Below, piece by piece: positions 55,404 to 64,000 of a stretch of DNA of 64,000 nucleotides. The notes under the pieces are model-generated. The model did not search any database and had not been told where the DNA came from. It worked only from the letters and a program-made list of their open reading frames with translations. Source of the DNA: CAWAYH01 sp963786195 (GTDB taxonomy: Bacteria; Acidobacteriota; Vicinamibacteria; Vicinamibacterales; 2-12-FULL-66-21); contig CAWAYH010000006.1 of NCBI GenBank assembly GCA_963786195.1, forward strand, positions 806,001 to 870,000, in the 5' to 3' direction. The first letter of the stretch is position 1, and the number at the start of each line of letters is the position of its first letter. A program made the position numbers and the translations under genes.

Positions 55404-58261
55404 TCAGGCCAGGGCTGGCAGGGGCGGCGCCCCCAGGATGTTCGCCAGGAACTGACCTGTAAATGATTCTCGGCTCCTGGCCACGTCCTCAGGAGTCCCC
55501 TTCGCGACAATTCGCCCGCCGCGCGTCCCCGCCCTCGGGCCCGAGGTCCAGCACGTAGTCGGCGGATTTGATGACGTCCAGGTTGTGCTCGATGATCACG
55601 ACCGTGTTGCCCTGATCGACGAGCTTGTTCAGCACGTCGAGCAGCTTGTGCGTGTCTTCGAAATGAAGACCGGTCGTGGGCTCGTCGAGGATGTAGAGCG
55701 TCCGCCCCGTTCCGCGGCGTGACAGCTCTTTTGAGAGCTTGACGCGCTGCGCTTCGCCGCCGCTCAACGTGGTCGCCGACTGTCCGAGCTCGATGTAGCC
55801 CAGCCCGACGTCCTGCAGGGTGCGCAGCTTGTTCGCGATCGGCGGGAAGTTCTCGAGCAGGGGCAGCGCCTGATCGACGGTCAGGTCGAGCACGTCGGCG
55901 ATCGACTTGCCGCGGTACTTGATTTCAAGCGTCTCGCGGTTGTAGCGCCGGCCCTTGCACTGTTCGCACGACACGTAGACGTCGGGGAGGAAGTGCATCT
56001 CGATGGCGATGACGCCGTCGCCCTGGCACGCTTCGCAGCGGCCGCCCTTGACGTTGAACGAGAACCGCCCGGGGCGGAAACCGCGCGCCTTCGCATCCGG
56101 CATCATGGCAAACAGCTCGCGGATGAACGTGAACAGCCCGGTGTAGGTCGCCGGGTTGGACCGCGGCGTGCGGCCGATCGGAGACTGATCGATCTGGATC
56201 ACCTTGTCGACGAGCTCGATGCCCTCGATGGCCGCGTGCGGTCCGGCCTCGTCCGCGGCACGGTAGAGAAGCCGCGCGAGCGCGCGATACAGGATCTCGT
56301 TCACGAGGGTCGACTTCCCTGACCCGCTGACGCCCGTCACCGTGGTGAGGACACCCAGGGGAATCGCGACGTCGATGTCCTTCAGGTTGTTCGCGCGCGC
56401 GCCTCGAATCACGATCTCGCCGCGCGTCGTGGGACGCCGCACCCGCGGCGTGAGGATCGTGCGCTCGCGGCGGAGATACGCGCCGGTGAGCGACCCGTGG
56501 CCGTCCTGCATCAGCTCGCCCGGCGAGCCCTGGAAGATGACGTGGCCGCCGTGTTCGCCCGCGCCGGGTCCCAGATCGATGACGTAATCAGCAGTTCTGA
56601 TCGTCTCCTCGTCGTGCTCGACCACGACGACGGTGTTGCCCAGATCCCTCAGCCGCGCCAGCGTCGTCAGCAGCGCGCGGTTGTCGCGCTGGTGCAGCCC
56701 GATGGACGGCTCGTCGAGGACGTACAACACGCCGGTGAGATTCGACCCGATCTGCGTGGCGAGGCGGATGCGTTGTCCTTCCCCGCCGGACAGCGTGGCG
56801 GCGCTCCTGCCAAGCGTGAGATAGCCGACGCCGACGTCGTTCAGGAAATGGAGTCGATCGCGGATTTCGCGGAGGATCCGGTTCGCGATGACCCCCTCGC
56901 GCTCGGTCAGCTCGAGGGCATCGATGGCGTTCACGGCCTCCGAGATCGGCTGGTTCACGTAGTCGGAGATCGTCCGTCCCTTGACGCGCACTGACCGGCT
57001 CTGTGGCTTCAGGCGCTCGCCATGGCAGGACGGACACGGCCTGAGCGCGCGATACGGCTCGAGGGCCTCCTGCTCGATCCACGTGCCCTCTTCGTACCGG
57101 CGGCGCAGGTTGGGAATGAGCCCTTCGAATCCCGCGCCGAACGGATCTTCGACGCGCGTCTTCTTTCGCTTCGCGGCATCCGTCTCGGCGCGCTTCGCGC
57201 CAGCCTGCGCGCCGAAGAAGAGCACGTCGCGCAGCTTCCGCGGGAGCCGTTTGAACGGCACGGTGAGATCGATCCCAAAGGTCTTGCTGAGGGTCCCGAG
57301 CGCTTCGCGAACGAGCTTCCGGTCACCCTTCGCCCACGGCACGATCGCCCCGGCTTCGAGCGAGAGCAAGTCGTCCGGCACCAGGCGCGCCGGATCGAAG
57401 TCGTAGACGGCGCCCAGCCCCTGGCATTCGTGGCAGGCGCCATGCGGCGAGTTGAACGAGAACGCGCGCGGCGTCATCTCCGGCATGCTCACGCCGCACC
57501 ACGTGCAGGCCAGCCTGCGTGAGAACAGACGGTCGCCGCCCTCCAGCGTGTTGATGACGACGATGTCGTTGGCAAGGTTGAGCGCGATCTCGACGGACTC
57601 GGTCAGCCGGCGCTCGATGCCCGGTTTGAGGATGAGCCGATCGACGACGACCTCGATCGTGTGATTGCGGCGCCGATCGAGCTTGATGTCTTCGTCGAGC
57701 GAGCGCGGCTGCCCGTCGACGCGGACCTTGGTGAAGCCGCGCGTCCTGAGCGAGACGAGCTCCTTCTTGAACTCGCCCTTGCGCCCCCGGACGATCGGCG
57801 CGAGCACGTTCACGCGCTCGTCGTTCGGGCGACAGCATCACCATGTCGATGATGCGCTCGAGCGACTGGGACGCGATCTCGCGGCCGCACAGGTGGCAGT
57901 GCGGGACGCCGATGTTGGCGAAGAGCAGCCGCAGGTAGTCGTAGATCTCGGTGACGGTCCCGACGGTCGATCGGGGGTTCGACCCCGTCGTCTTCTGCTC
58001 GATCGCGATGGCCGGCGACAGCCCGTCGATCAGGTCGACGTCGGGCTTCTCCATCTGCTCGAGGAACTGGCGCGCGTAGGAGGACAGCGATTCGACGTAC
58101 CGCCGCTGGCCCTCGGCGTAGATCGTGTCGAAGGCAAGCGACGACTTCCCCGATCCGGACAGCCCGGTGATCACCACCAGGCGGTCCCGCGGGATATCGA
58201 CGTCTATGTTCTTGAGGTTGTGTACGCGTGCGCCGCGTACCGCAATCCAGTCGTGCGCCAT
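55404..58261 (-). CDS. uvrA: Excinuclease ABC subunit A (UvrA, two frameshifts)
   Basis: Damage-recognition ATPase of nucleotide excision repair. MAHDWIAVRGARVHNLKNID leads to Walker A GLSGSGKS (residues 33-40) and AFDTIYAEGQRRYVESLSSY. A zinc pair appears in CHLCGREI. A frame change near 57830 precedes MNVLAPIVRGRKGEFKKELV; then CTWCGVSMPE, SGGEGQRIRLATQIGSNLTG, YVLDEPSIGLHQRDN, the second Walker A GVSGSGKSTLVNEIL, CEACQGDGVIAIEMHFLPDV and LSGGEAQRVKLSKELSRR. A second frame change near 55510 hides the true end, GRIVAKGTPEDVARSRESFT to LPALA with TGA at 55404. The frame as it stands would stop at 55489. Confidence 0.95.
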
Positions 58262-58267
58262 GCCCCC

Positions 58268-59848
58268 CTACTGCGGGCGTTCTCGCAGGCTCGCCAAAAC
58301 TACGATGTTAGCACGGGGGACGAAGGGCCGGAAGCGGATGAGTCGCTGAGCTGAGAGCTGACAGCTGAGAGCTATCTGTCGACGCAGCCGACTGTGCCTG
58401 ATGCCGTACACAAAGTACAGCACGAGGCCAATGCCGAGCCACCAGAGAAAACGCTCCCAGGCCTGCGGCGGCAGCCCGATCATGATGAAGACGCACGCCG
58501 CCGCGCTCAGCAGTGCCACCGGCCAGACGAAGGGCACTCTGAATGGTCGCGGCCGATCCGGTTCCTTGACGCGCAGCACGAGTACGCCGATCGACACCAG
58601 CGCGAACGCGAAGAGCGTCCCGATGTTCGTCAGGTCGTAGGTCTCGGCCGCGTCGCCGACGAGCGAGGCCAGCGCGACGACGATCCCGGTGATCAGCGTG
58701 GTCGTGTAGGGGATGCGCCGCGTCGGATGGATTTTCGCGGCCCACTGCGGGAGCAGCCCGTCGCGCGCCATCGCAAAGAAGATGCGCGGCTGTCCGTACT
58801 GAAACACGAGGAGGACGGCCGTCATCGACACCGCCGCGCCGAGCGCCACGATCCAGCCCACGGTCTCGAAGCCCGCGCGCTGCAGCGCGTGCGCCAGCGG
58901 ATCGGCGACGCCGAGCTCGGTGTAAGGGACCATCCCCGTGAGCACGGCGCCCACCATGATGTAGATCAGCGTGCAGATCGCCAGCCCGCCGAGGATGCCG
59001 ATGGGCAGGTTCCGGTTCGGATCCCGCGTCTCCTCGGCCGCCGTCGAGATCGCATCGAAGCCGATGTAGGCGAAGAAGACGATTGCGGCGCCCTGATGGA
59101 TGCCCGTGAAGCCGTTCGGCGCGAACGGATGGTAGTTGGCGAAATTGAGGTGCGTCGCGCCAACGACGATGAACAGGGTCAGCGCCGCCAGCTTGATGAC
59201 CACCATGATGTTGTTCGCGCGCGCGCTCTCTTTCGCGCCGCGAAGCAGCAGCCAGGTGATCAGCATGACGATCGCGAACGCCGGCAGGTTGAGGAGGATC
59301 GGCCATCCCGCAATATTCGGCGCGGTATCGAGAAGAGCGCGGACGTCGGGGTTCGAGCTGAGCGCGGCGGTGCGATAGCCGGTCGTCAGCCACGGGGGCA
59401 GCGTCAGGCCGATGCCGCGCGTCAGCGTCGTGAAGTAGTCACCCCACGAGATCGCGACGGCGACGTTGCCGACTGCGTACTCGAGCACGAGGTCCCAGCC
59501 GATGATCCACGCGACCAGCTCTCCGAGCGTGGCGTACGAGTACGCGTACGCGCTGCCGGCCTGCGGGATCATCGAGGCCAGTTCGGCGTAGCACAGCGCG
59601 GCCAGCGCGCACGCGCCACCGAGGAGCAGGAACGAGAAGATGAGCGCGGGGCCCGCCGCGTAGCGGACGACGTTGCCGGATGCGTCGACCTGACCGGCGG
59701 CCGCGGTGCCGATGGCGCCGAAGATACCCGCCCCGATGACGGCGCCGATCGCCAGCATGACCAGGTCGCCGGCGCCGAGCACGCGTTTGAGCCCGTCAGC
59801 GCCTTCGGGGACGAGATCGGCGATGGGTTTACGCGCGAAAAGCTGCAT
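58268..59848 (-). CDS. APC-superfamily amino acid permease
   Basis: Intact cationic-amino-acid-transporter-like permease with about 12-13 membrane helices. I choose the start at 59848 (MQLFARKPIADLVPEGADGL); an upstream ATG at 59908 is less likely. Key segments are VMLAIGAVIGAGIFGAIGTA, ALIFSFLLLGGACALAALCY, IIGWDLVLEYAVGNVAVAIS, IVFFAYIGFDAISTAAEETR and GQPRIFFAMARDGLLPQWAA. The last 40 codons are encoded by an AGCTGAG heptad array and the following bases (RRQIALSCQLSAQRLIRF), so the natural C-terminus has probably been replaced by repeat-derived sequence. Its start overlaps the end of the NHL gene by 20 bases. Confidence 0.9.
   Translation of the reverse strand: MQLFARKPIADLVPEGADGLKRVLGAGDLVMLAIGAVIGAGIFGAIGTAAAGQVDASGNVVRYAAGPALIFSFLLLGGACALAALCYAELASMIPQAGSAYAYSYATLGELVAWIIGWDLVLEYAVGNVAVAISWGDYFTTLTRGIGLTLPPWLTTGYRTAALSSNPDVRALLDTAPNIAGWPILLNLPAFAIVMLITWLLLRGAKESARANNIMVVIKLAALTLFIVVGATHLNFANYHPFAPNGFTGIHQGAAIVFFAYIGFDAISTAAEETRDPNRNLPIGILGGLAICTLIYIMVGAVLTGMVPYTELGVADPLAHALQRAGFETVGWIVALGAAVSMTAVLLVFQYGQPRIFFAMARDGLLPQWAAKIHPTRRIPYTTTLITGIVVALASLVGDAAETYDLTNIGTLFAFALVSIGVLVLRVKEPDRPRPFRVPFVWPVALLSAAACVFIMIGLPPQAWERFLWWLGIGLVLYFVYGIRHSRLRRQIALSCQLSAQRLIRFRPFVPRANIVVLASLRERPQ
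58349..58376. repeat. AGCTGAG heptad array in the 3' end of the permease gene
   Basis: AGCTGAG, AGCTGAC, AGCTGAG, AGCTATC, four contiguous 7-bp units read by the permease frame. Same unit as at 37798 and 45603. Confidence 0.85.
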
Positions 59849-60869
59849 GAGGCAGGACGCCGCGTGCCGCGACATCGAGACGATACACGGTATCGCTCGA
59901 GGCGACAACCAGCCCGCCCCGCGGATCGAACGCCAGGCCGATCAGCGCACCCCCCGACAGGACGCACTCCTTGGCGCCCGGACGCTCGGGCCGCAATCGG
60001 TACAGCGCGCTGTCGCCCGCCACGGCATCCACGACGTACAGGTTCCCGTCGGCGTCGAACGCCAGCCCCTGCGGACGGCCGAAACCGCCGCAGAACACCT
60101 CGACGTGACCGTCGAGCGAGACGCGGTAGACGACGTCCTGCGACGCGAGCGTCGGCGCGCAGACATACAGCAGGCCGTCGGGACCGAACGCGAGATGAAA
60201 TGCGGCGACGCTCGGGGGAATGCTCGCGACGAGCGACGTGCGTCCCTCGGTGACGCGCAGAATCGAGCCGGACCGATCGCCGACGAACAACTCGCCGTCC
60301 GGGCCGAACGCGATGCCGCACGCGACGCCGAGGTCGGTCGCGAACGTCGAGACGGACCCATCGCGGCCGATCTTGTGCACGTTGCCGTCGAACCGGCTCG
60401 ACACGTACAGCACGTCGTTGGCGTCGACCGCCATCGACGTCGGGTTCGGCAGGCCGACGACGAACGGTTCCCGCGACCCGTCGCGCCGGACGATGTAGAT
60501 GGAGACCGCGCTTTCCTGCCCGCGCGACCCGCTGAACGTGACGTACAGATTGCCGTCGGAGTCGAACGCCGGGTTGTCCACGAGGTGGAGCCCCGTCGCG
60601 ATGGGGGCCCCGATCTCCACGTACGCGGTTTCGCCGGGCGCCGCGCTGACGCGGACCGGTGTGTGACCGCCATCGAGACCCGCCGGCACCAGAGCCGTCA
60701 GCAGCCGACGGGACGCGTGGGCCAGTTTGGCCTGGACGCCGCCCAGCCGGACGTCGGGCGGCTGCGGCTCGAGGCCGAAGCCGTCGCCGGCAATGGTCAC
60801 CCGTCCCCCCTCCACGGCCCAGAGCGGACGCACCGCGGTGATGCGGGGAGTCGTCGTCGCGGATCTCAT
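59829..60869 (-). CDS. NHL/SMP-30-like beta-propeller protein with an N-terminal IPT-like domain
   Basis: The start at 60869 gives MRSATTTPRITAVRPLWAVE. An IPT/TIG-like segment (RVTIAGDGFGLEPQPPDVRL) covers residues 10-85. Six or so propeller blades follow, each with the repeating D-x-DGNLY pattern: NPAFDSDGNLYVTFSGS, MAVDANDVLYVSSRFDGNVH, GIAFGPDGELFVGDRSGSIL, LAFGPDGLLYVCAPT and GLAFDADGNLYVVDAVAGDS. There is no signal peptide, so it may be cytoplasmic. NHL-type propellers mediate binding or have lactonase activity; no catalytic set is evident. The frame is intact and overlaps the permease start, so the two are co-transcribed. Confidence 0.82.
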   Translation of the reverse strand: MRSATTTPRITAVRPLWAVEGGRVTIAGDGFGLEPQPPDVRLGGVQAKLAHASRRLLTALVPAGLDGGHTPVRVSAAPGETAYVEIGAPIATGLHLVDNPAFDSDGNLYVTFSGSRGQESAVSIYIVRRDGSREPFVVGLPNPTSMAVDANDVLYVSSRFDGNVHKIGRDGSVSTFATDLGVACGIAFGPDGELFVGDRSGSILRVTEGRTSLVASIPPSVAAFHLAFGPDGLLYVCAPTLASQDVVYRVSLDGHVEVFCGGFGRPQGLAFDADGNLYVVDAVAGDSALYRLRPERPGAKECVLSGGALIGLAFDPRGGLVVASSDTVYRLDVAARGVLPHAAFRA

Positions 60870-60929
60870 GACGTTCGTCGAGCGGCGGATTCGAGGGGAT
60901 GCAGGGGTGGACGCCGGAGAGTCCGGCGA

Positions 60930-60965
60930 CAGTCCGGCTAAAGCCTGGCTAAAGCCGGACACTAC
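60930..60965. repeat. REP-like element with 19-mer GGCTAAAGCCGGACACTAC, copy 2
   Basis: GTCCGGCTAAAGCC is followed by TGGCTAAAGCC and GGACACTAC; the last 19 bases (60947-60965) equal those at 40205-40223. CCGGCT and AGCC arms can fold. It abuts the stop of the HNH gene at 60967. Confidence 0.8.
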
Positions 60966-60966
60966 A

Positions 60967-61500
60967 TCACGTCTCGTCGAGCTCCATGTTCCAGTAGAAG
61001 TAGTCCCGCCAGTTCTCCGGCGCGTTGCGCACGCTGATGGTAATCCGGATAGCCGGCGCCCGATCCGGCCGCCGCGGTACCCGAATCAGGTGCATGCCGG
61101 CTTCGGACGGCGTGCGGCCGCCCTTCTTCCGGTTGCAGCTGATGCAGCAGGTGACGATATTCTCCCAGTCCTTGCGGCCGCCCTGGGCGACCGGCACCAC
61201 ATGATCGAAGGTCAGCTCGGCGGTTGGAAACGCCTCGCCGCAGTACTGGCACGAGTGGTCGTCGCGCGCGTAGATGTTCGCCCGCGAGAACGGCACGTAG
61301 TCGATGTTCCGCTTGATCTTGACGTAACGCAGCAGCCGGATCACCGACGGGAGCTTGAAGCTGAAGGACACCGACCGGATTTCGCGGTCGTACGAAGAAA
61401 TAACCTCGACCTTCCCCTGGCACCAAAGCGTGATGGCCTTCTGCCAGTGGACGACCTTGAGGGGCTCGTACGTGGCGTTCAAGAGCAGCGTCTGCTCCAT
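60967..61500 (-). CDS. HNH endonuclease-family protein
   Basis: Intact 177-residue protein. MEQTLLLNATYEPLKVVHWQ and AITLWCQGKVEVISSYDREI are typical of a widespread free-standing HNH family. The nuclease core has zinc ligands CQYCGEAF and CCISCNRKKGG around TAELTFDHVVPVAQGGRKDW, which supplies the catalytic His and Asp-His pair. ENWRDYFYWNMELDET closes the protein. No restriction methylase or intein is adjacent, so it is probably a solitary housekeeping-type HNH protein of uncertain role. Confidence 0.9.
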   Translation of the reverse strand: MEQTLLLNATYEPLKVVHWQKAITLWCQGKVEVISSYDREIRSVSFSFKLPSVIRLLRYVKIKRNIDYVPFSRANIYARDDHSCQYCGEAFPTAELTFDHVVPVAQGGRKDWENIVTCCISCNRKKGGRTPSEAGMHLIRVPRRPDRAPAIRITISVRNAPENWRDYFYWNMELDET

Positions 61501-61675
61501 AAAGTCTCAGTCATTTTGACCGATTGAGGCCCGATCTGTCAAGCGGCCGAGGCTCGTAACAGGATTGTTTCCAGAGGCTTAGCGCCTGCTGGACGCGTCG
61601 GAGGGCGGACCCCGCGACCTCGATCCAGGACTCGATGACGACCCGTCGAGTGGCCGATAATTGGAAAACATCGGA

Positions 61676-62206
61676 ATGTTCAAGACCGGCACATTTCTGA
61701 TCCTTCTGGCGTCAGTGTTTGCCGTCGGCTGCGCATCGACCGGCGCCGTGCCGAGGCCGTTTCCCACCGCGGGCGGACCAACGGCGGCGCCACCGCCCCG
61801 GCCGGTCGGCACCTCCGGCACGACCGTGGCGTCCGACGGCTACTCCATCGCGGGCACGGCTCTGTCGTTCCGCGGCGTGCCTTATCGCAACGGCGGGCGC
61901 GATCCGTCGGGGTTCGATTGCAGCGGGTTCATCTGGTACGTGTTCGCGCAGCACGGCGTCCACGTGCCGCGGACGGTTGGGGATCAGTTCCGGGAAGGGA
62001 CGTCCGTCAATCCTGACGCCCTGGAGGCCGGCGATCTCGTGTTCTTCGCGACGGAAACGCCCGGCGCGTCGCACGTCGGCATGTCGATCGGCGGCAACGA
62101 ATTCGTGCACGCGCCCAGCTCGCGGGGCGAAGTGCGCGTCGAGCGACTGAGCTCGAGCTACTGGTCCTCGCGCTTCGTGGGCGCGAAGCGAATCAAAACG
62201 AATTGA
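61676..62206 (+). CDS. NlpC/P60 (C40) peptidoglycan hydrolase lipoprotein
   Basis: Cell-wall hydrolase that cuts D-Glu-meso-DAP stems. The start at 61676 (MFKTGTFLILLASVFAVGC) gives a lipobox FAVGC; an ATG at 61661 would add five residues. A Pro-rich linker leads to the catalytic domain with GGRDPSGFDCSGFIWYVF (nucleophile Cys), LEAGDLVFFATETPGASHVG (catalytic His) and FVHAPSSRGEVRV. It ends GAKRIKTN, overlapping the convergent gene by 14 bases. It is intact. Confidence 0.92.
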   Translation: MFKTGTFLILLASVFAVGCASTGAVPRPFPTAGGPTAAPPPRPVGTSGTTVASDGYSIAGTALSFRGVPYRNGGRDPSGFDCSGFIWYVFAQHGVHVPRTVGDQFREGTSVNPDALEAGDLVFFATETPGASHVGMSIGGNEFVHAPSSRGEVRVERLSSSYWSSRFVGAKRIKTN

Positions 62207-63062
62207 GCGTGGAGCTGGCGAGCTGGCAGTCGTCGATGGGCGGCGGAGCCGGTCGTCTCCGCTCGAGACCCTTCCAGCTCACGCGCGTCGTCCGCCGCTC
62301 CGCAAACTGGCGGACGTGCAGGTCGGCTTCCGTGTAGAGGACCGGCTGCGTCAGCGGCTTGAGCGGTTCGACACGAACGGCGAGATCGGCCGACGGGATG
62401 TCGAGCCGCTCCATGTATCGCTGCGGGAACGACGGAAAATTCCTGAACGTCGTCGCCACCACGCCGTCGTGGCGGTCGATCAGCCCGCCGAAGTCATCCT
62501 GGAGAAAGTCGTACATCGCCGGGTCGGGCCCGGACGCGAGGTACGCCTTGACCATCTCGGAGACCTGCTCGTAGAACTGCGGCCCGTGCGATCGCATCGA
62601 GTCGCCGCCGTCCGCGCGGACGAAGCGGCGGATGCCCGTCTCTTCGGGATCGATGTGATACAGCTCGTGCACGACGGTGTCGAGCTTCGCGATCCAGCCG
62701 GGCGCGCCGGGATACAAATGCGCTTTGCGCGACCGCTCCAGCGTCTGCTCGCAGAATCGGGGAAGGACGAACGAGATGAGGTACTTGATCGGGGTGCCGC
62801 CGAGGCGGACGATCGGGGACTTCGTGACGAACCACTCGGATCGTCGAGTCAGCTCACCCGTGGTGCGATCGCGCCAGAAGAAGTAGCCCGGCTCGCTTTC
62901 CGGCAGCGTCAGGCAGTGGCACGTCGCAAATGCTCCCTCGGCATCCGCGCGACCGAACCGCGCAAAGACAAGCACTTCCGACAGGTCGATGAAAGACAGC
63001 AGCGGCGTCCGACGAATGACGTCCTGCATCAGGAGCGCAATGCGCTCGGTGTAGTTGATCAT
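62193..63062 (-). CDS. Putative metallopeptidase-like protein (HExxH)
   Basis: The start at 63062 (MINYTERIALLMQDVIRRTP) gives a 289-residue protein without a signal peptide. The motif DTVVHELYHIDPE contains HELYH, a zincin-type HExxH, followed 25 residues later by MRSHGPQFYEQV, which could supply further metal ligands. RADAEGAFATCHCLTLPESE and EPGYFFWRDRTTGELTRRSE precede it. I do not recognise a named family; protease activity is inferred from the motif only. It is convergent with the NlpC/P60 gene, overlapping by 14 bases, and lies downstream of mtgA on the same strand. Confidence 0.7.
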   Translation of the reverse strand: MINYTERIALLMQDVIRRTPLLSFIDLSEVLVFARFGRADAEGAFATCHCLTLPESEPGYFFWRDRTTGELTRRSEWFVTKSPIVRLGGTPIKYLISFVLPRFCEQTLERSRKAHLYPGAPGWIAKLDTVVHELYHIDPEETGIRRFVRADGGDSMRSHGPQFYEQVSEMVKAYLASGPDPAMYDFLQDDFGGLIDRHDGVVATTFRNFPSFPQRYMERLDIPSADLAVRVEPLKPLTQPVLYTEADLHVRQFAERRTTRVSWKGLERRRPAPPPIDDCQLASSTLNSF

Positions 63063-63244
63063 ACTGACACACGCCAGCCGGAGGCACACGCTCGCTCCGG
63101 GCACGCGTCCCAAGATGCATCAACGGGAGCTGTGATGCTGTGTGCGACGACTATAAAGACACGAGCCGCATGCTGTCAAGGTGAACAGCAGCCCAGACTT
63201 ACGGCCGAGTTGCGGATCTGTAAGAAGGTCGCGACGAGGCAGAC

Positions 63245-64000
63245 TTATGCACCGCCGGAGGCTCCGCCAGGGGGCTTCACAGGCGCGACGGGCGGCGTCA
63301 CCTGGCCCGGCAATACGGCGGGAACGCCTTCGGTGGGCGGCAGTCCGGGATCGAGCCCGGGCGGAGGCTCGGCGATCACCGGCGGCGCCGGCGCGCCGCC
63401 CATGCGCCGGTAGATCATTTCCTGGCGCCTGCGCAGCCGCGCGGTCGGATGCCCCGGATCCAGCAGGCGCGGGTTGACGATCGCCGCGGCGAGCAGCGCG
63501 GATTCGTGCTGCGACAAGCTCCGCCGCGGACTTCCCGAAATACGTCCGCGCTGCCGCCTCCGCGCCGTAGATCCCGTTGCCCCACTCGATCACGTTCAGG
63601 TACAGCTCCAGGATCCGCTGCTTGGTGAGCTCTGCTTCGAGACGACGAGCGATCAGCAGCTCGCGGACCTTGCGCGCAGGATTCTTCGATGGCGAGAGGT
63701 AGAGATTCTTGGCGAGCTGCTGCGTGATCGTGCTCGCGCCGCGCGCGAACTCCATCCGCTCGAGGTTCACTTCCATCGATTCCTTGATCTGCTTGAAGTC
63801 CACGCCCTCGTGCTGCCAGAACGCACTGTCTTCCGCCACGAGCACGGCGCTGATCAGATTTGGCGAGATCCGCGCGTACTTCACCCATCGCTGCACGCGG
63901 CGCGGCTCTTCGCTTTTCTCGATAGCCTGCTGGCGCGCAGCTCGATGAATGCAGTCGTCCTCGGATTCTCGGTGCGCAGAACCCGGACGTCAGGAAGGGT
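63245..64000 (-). CDS. mtgA: Monofunctional peptidoglycan glycosyltransferase MtgA (5' end beyond the window, frameshifted)
   Basis: GT51 enzyme that polymerises lipid II into glycan strands. The upstream part DVRVLRTENPRTTAFIELRA runs to the window edge. After a frame change near 63935 come VQRWVKYARISPNLISAVLV, AEDSAFWQHEGVDFKQIKES (catalytic Glu), RGASTITQQLAKNLYLSPSK and RRLEAELTKQRILELYLNVI with EWGNGIYGAEAAARTYFGKS. A second frame change near 63520 leads to QHESALLAAAIVNPRLLDPG and a Pro/Gly-rich C-terminal tail ending GGASGGA. The Pro-rich extension is unusual for MtgA. Confidence 0.9.

Noticed and set aside
58394..60253. 619-codon plus-strand frame opposite the permease and propeller genes
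   Set aside because: Charged low-complexity antisense translation without motifs; both minus-strand genes are intact.

Overview
The window is high-GC bacterial DNA and looks like a chromosome segment of an acidobacterium, probably a Vicinamibacteria-type lineage. The evidence is two VWFA-related acidobacterial proteins, a PadR regulator paired with an 'acidobacterial duplicated orphan permease' (ADOP), lpxC (a Gram-negative outer membrane) and many lipoprotein and outer-membrane-type products. I see no tRNA, rRNA, CRISPR array, phage module or intact insertion sequence.

Layout. 0.1-2.1 kb: biotin-carrying subunit of an acyl-CoA carboxylase. 2.3-12.2 kb: accessory block (two VWFA proteins, ADOP/PadR, a near-identical truncated copy of the carboxylase beta gene, two unknown secreted proteins). 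12.2-18.5 kb: intact carboxylase beta gene, transaldolase-like aldolase, fumarylacetoacetate-hydrolase-family enzyme, a fibronectin-type lipoprotein and hslVU. 18.7-24.5 kb: PEGA protein, amino-acid permease, two exported proteins, an ECF sigma/anti-sigma pair. 24.6-26.9 kb: histidine kinase and an HTH-receiver protein. 27.1-32.5 kb: five-gene run of small exported pilin-like proteins, a pilus-chaperone-like protein and a large barrel-like protein with SdrD-B-like and SPOR domains, faced by a fourth small exported protein. 32.7-37.8 kb: ABC-F ATPase, histidine kinase, NtrC-type regulator. 37.8-43.8 kb: xerC/D-type recombinase, trmFO, topA, dprA. 44-49 kb: exported TPR protein, lipoprotein, rplU-rpmA-obgE-nadD-rsfS, comF. 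49-51 kb: tmk and lysA. 51.4-54.1 kb: second ECF sigma factor, STAS protein, small protein, radical SAM protein. 54.2-64 kb: lpxC, uvrA, APC permease, NHL-repeat protein, HNH nuclease, NlpC/P60 lipoprotein, HExxH protein, mtgA running off the end.

Two themes stand out. First, 27.1-32.5 kb looks like an undescribed chaperone-usher-like surface-fibre system whose candidate outer-membrane component carries a C-terminal peptidoglycan-binding SPOR domain. Second, at least eleven loci carry short arrays of degenerate 7-9-bp tandem repeats, each array with its own or a shared unit. Most are intergenic, but several invade coding sequence. In the ABC-F gene and a lipoprotein gene the frame is conserved on both sides of the array and is broken only by an in-frame TGA inside it.

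Many housekeeping genes (obgE, nadD, rsfS, comF, tmk, lysA, lpxC, uvrA, dprA, trmFO) are split by single frameshifts while their sequence is otherwise well conserved. I read most of these as uncorrected sequencing or assembly indels, so I annotate each as one gene spanning its fragments.
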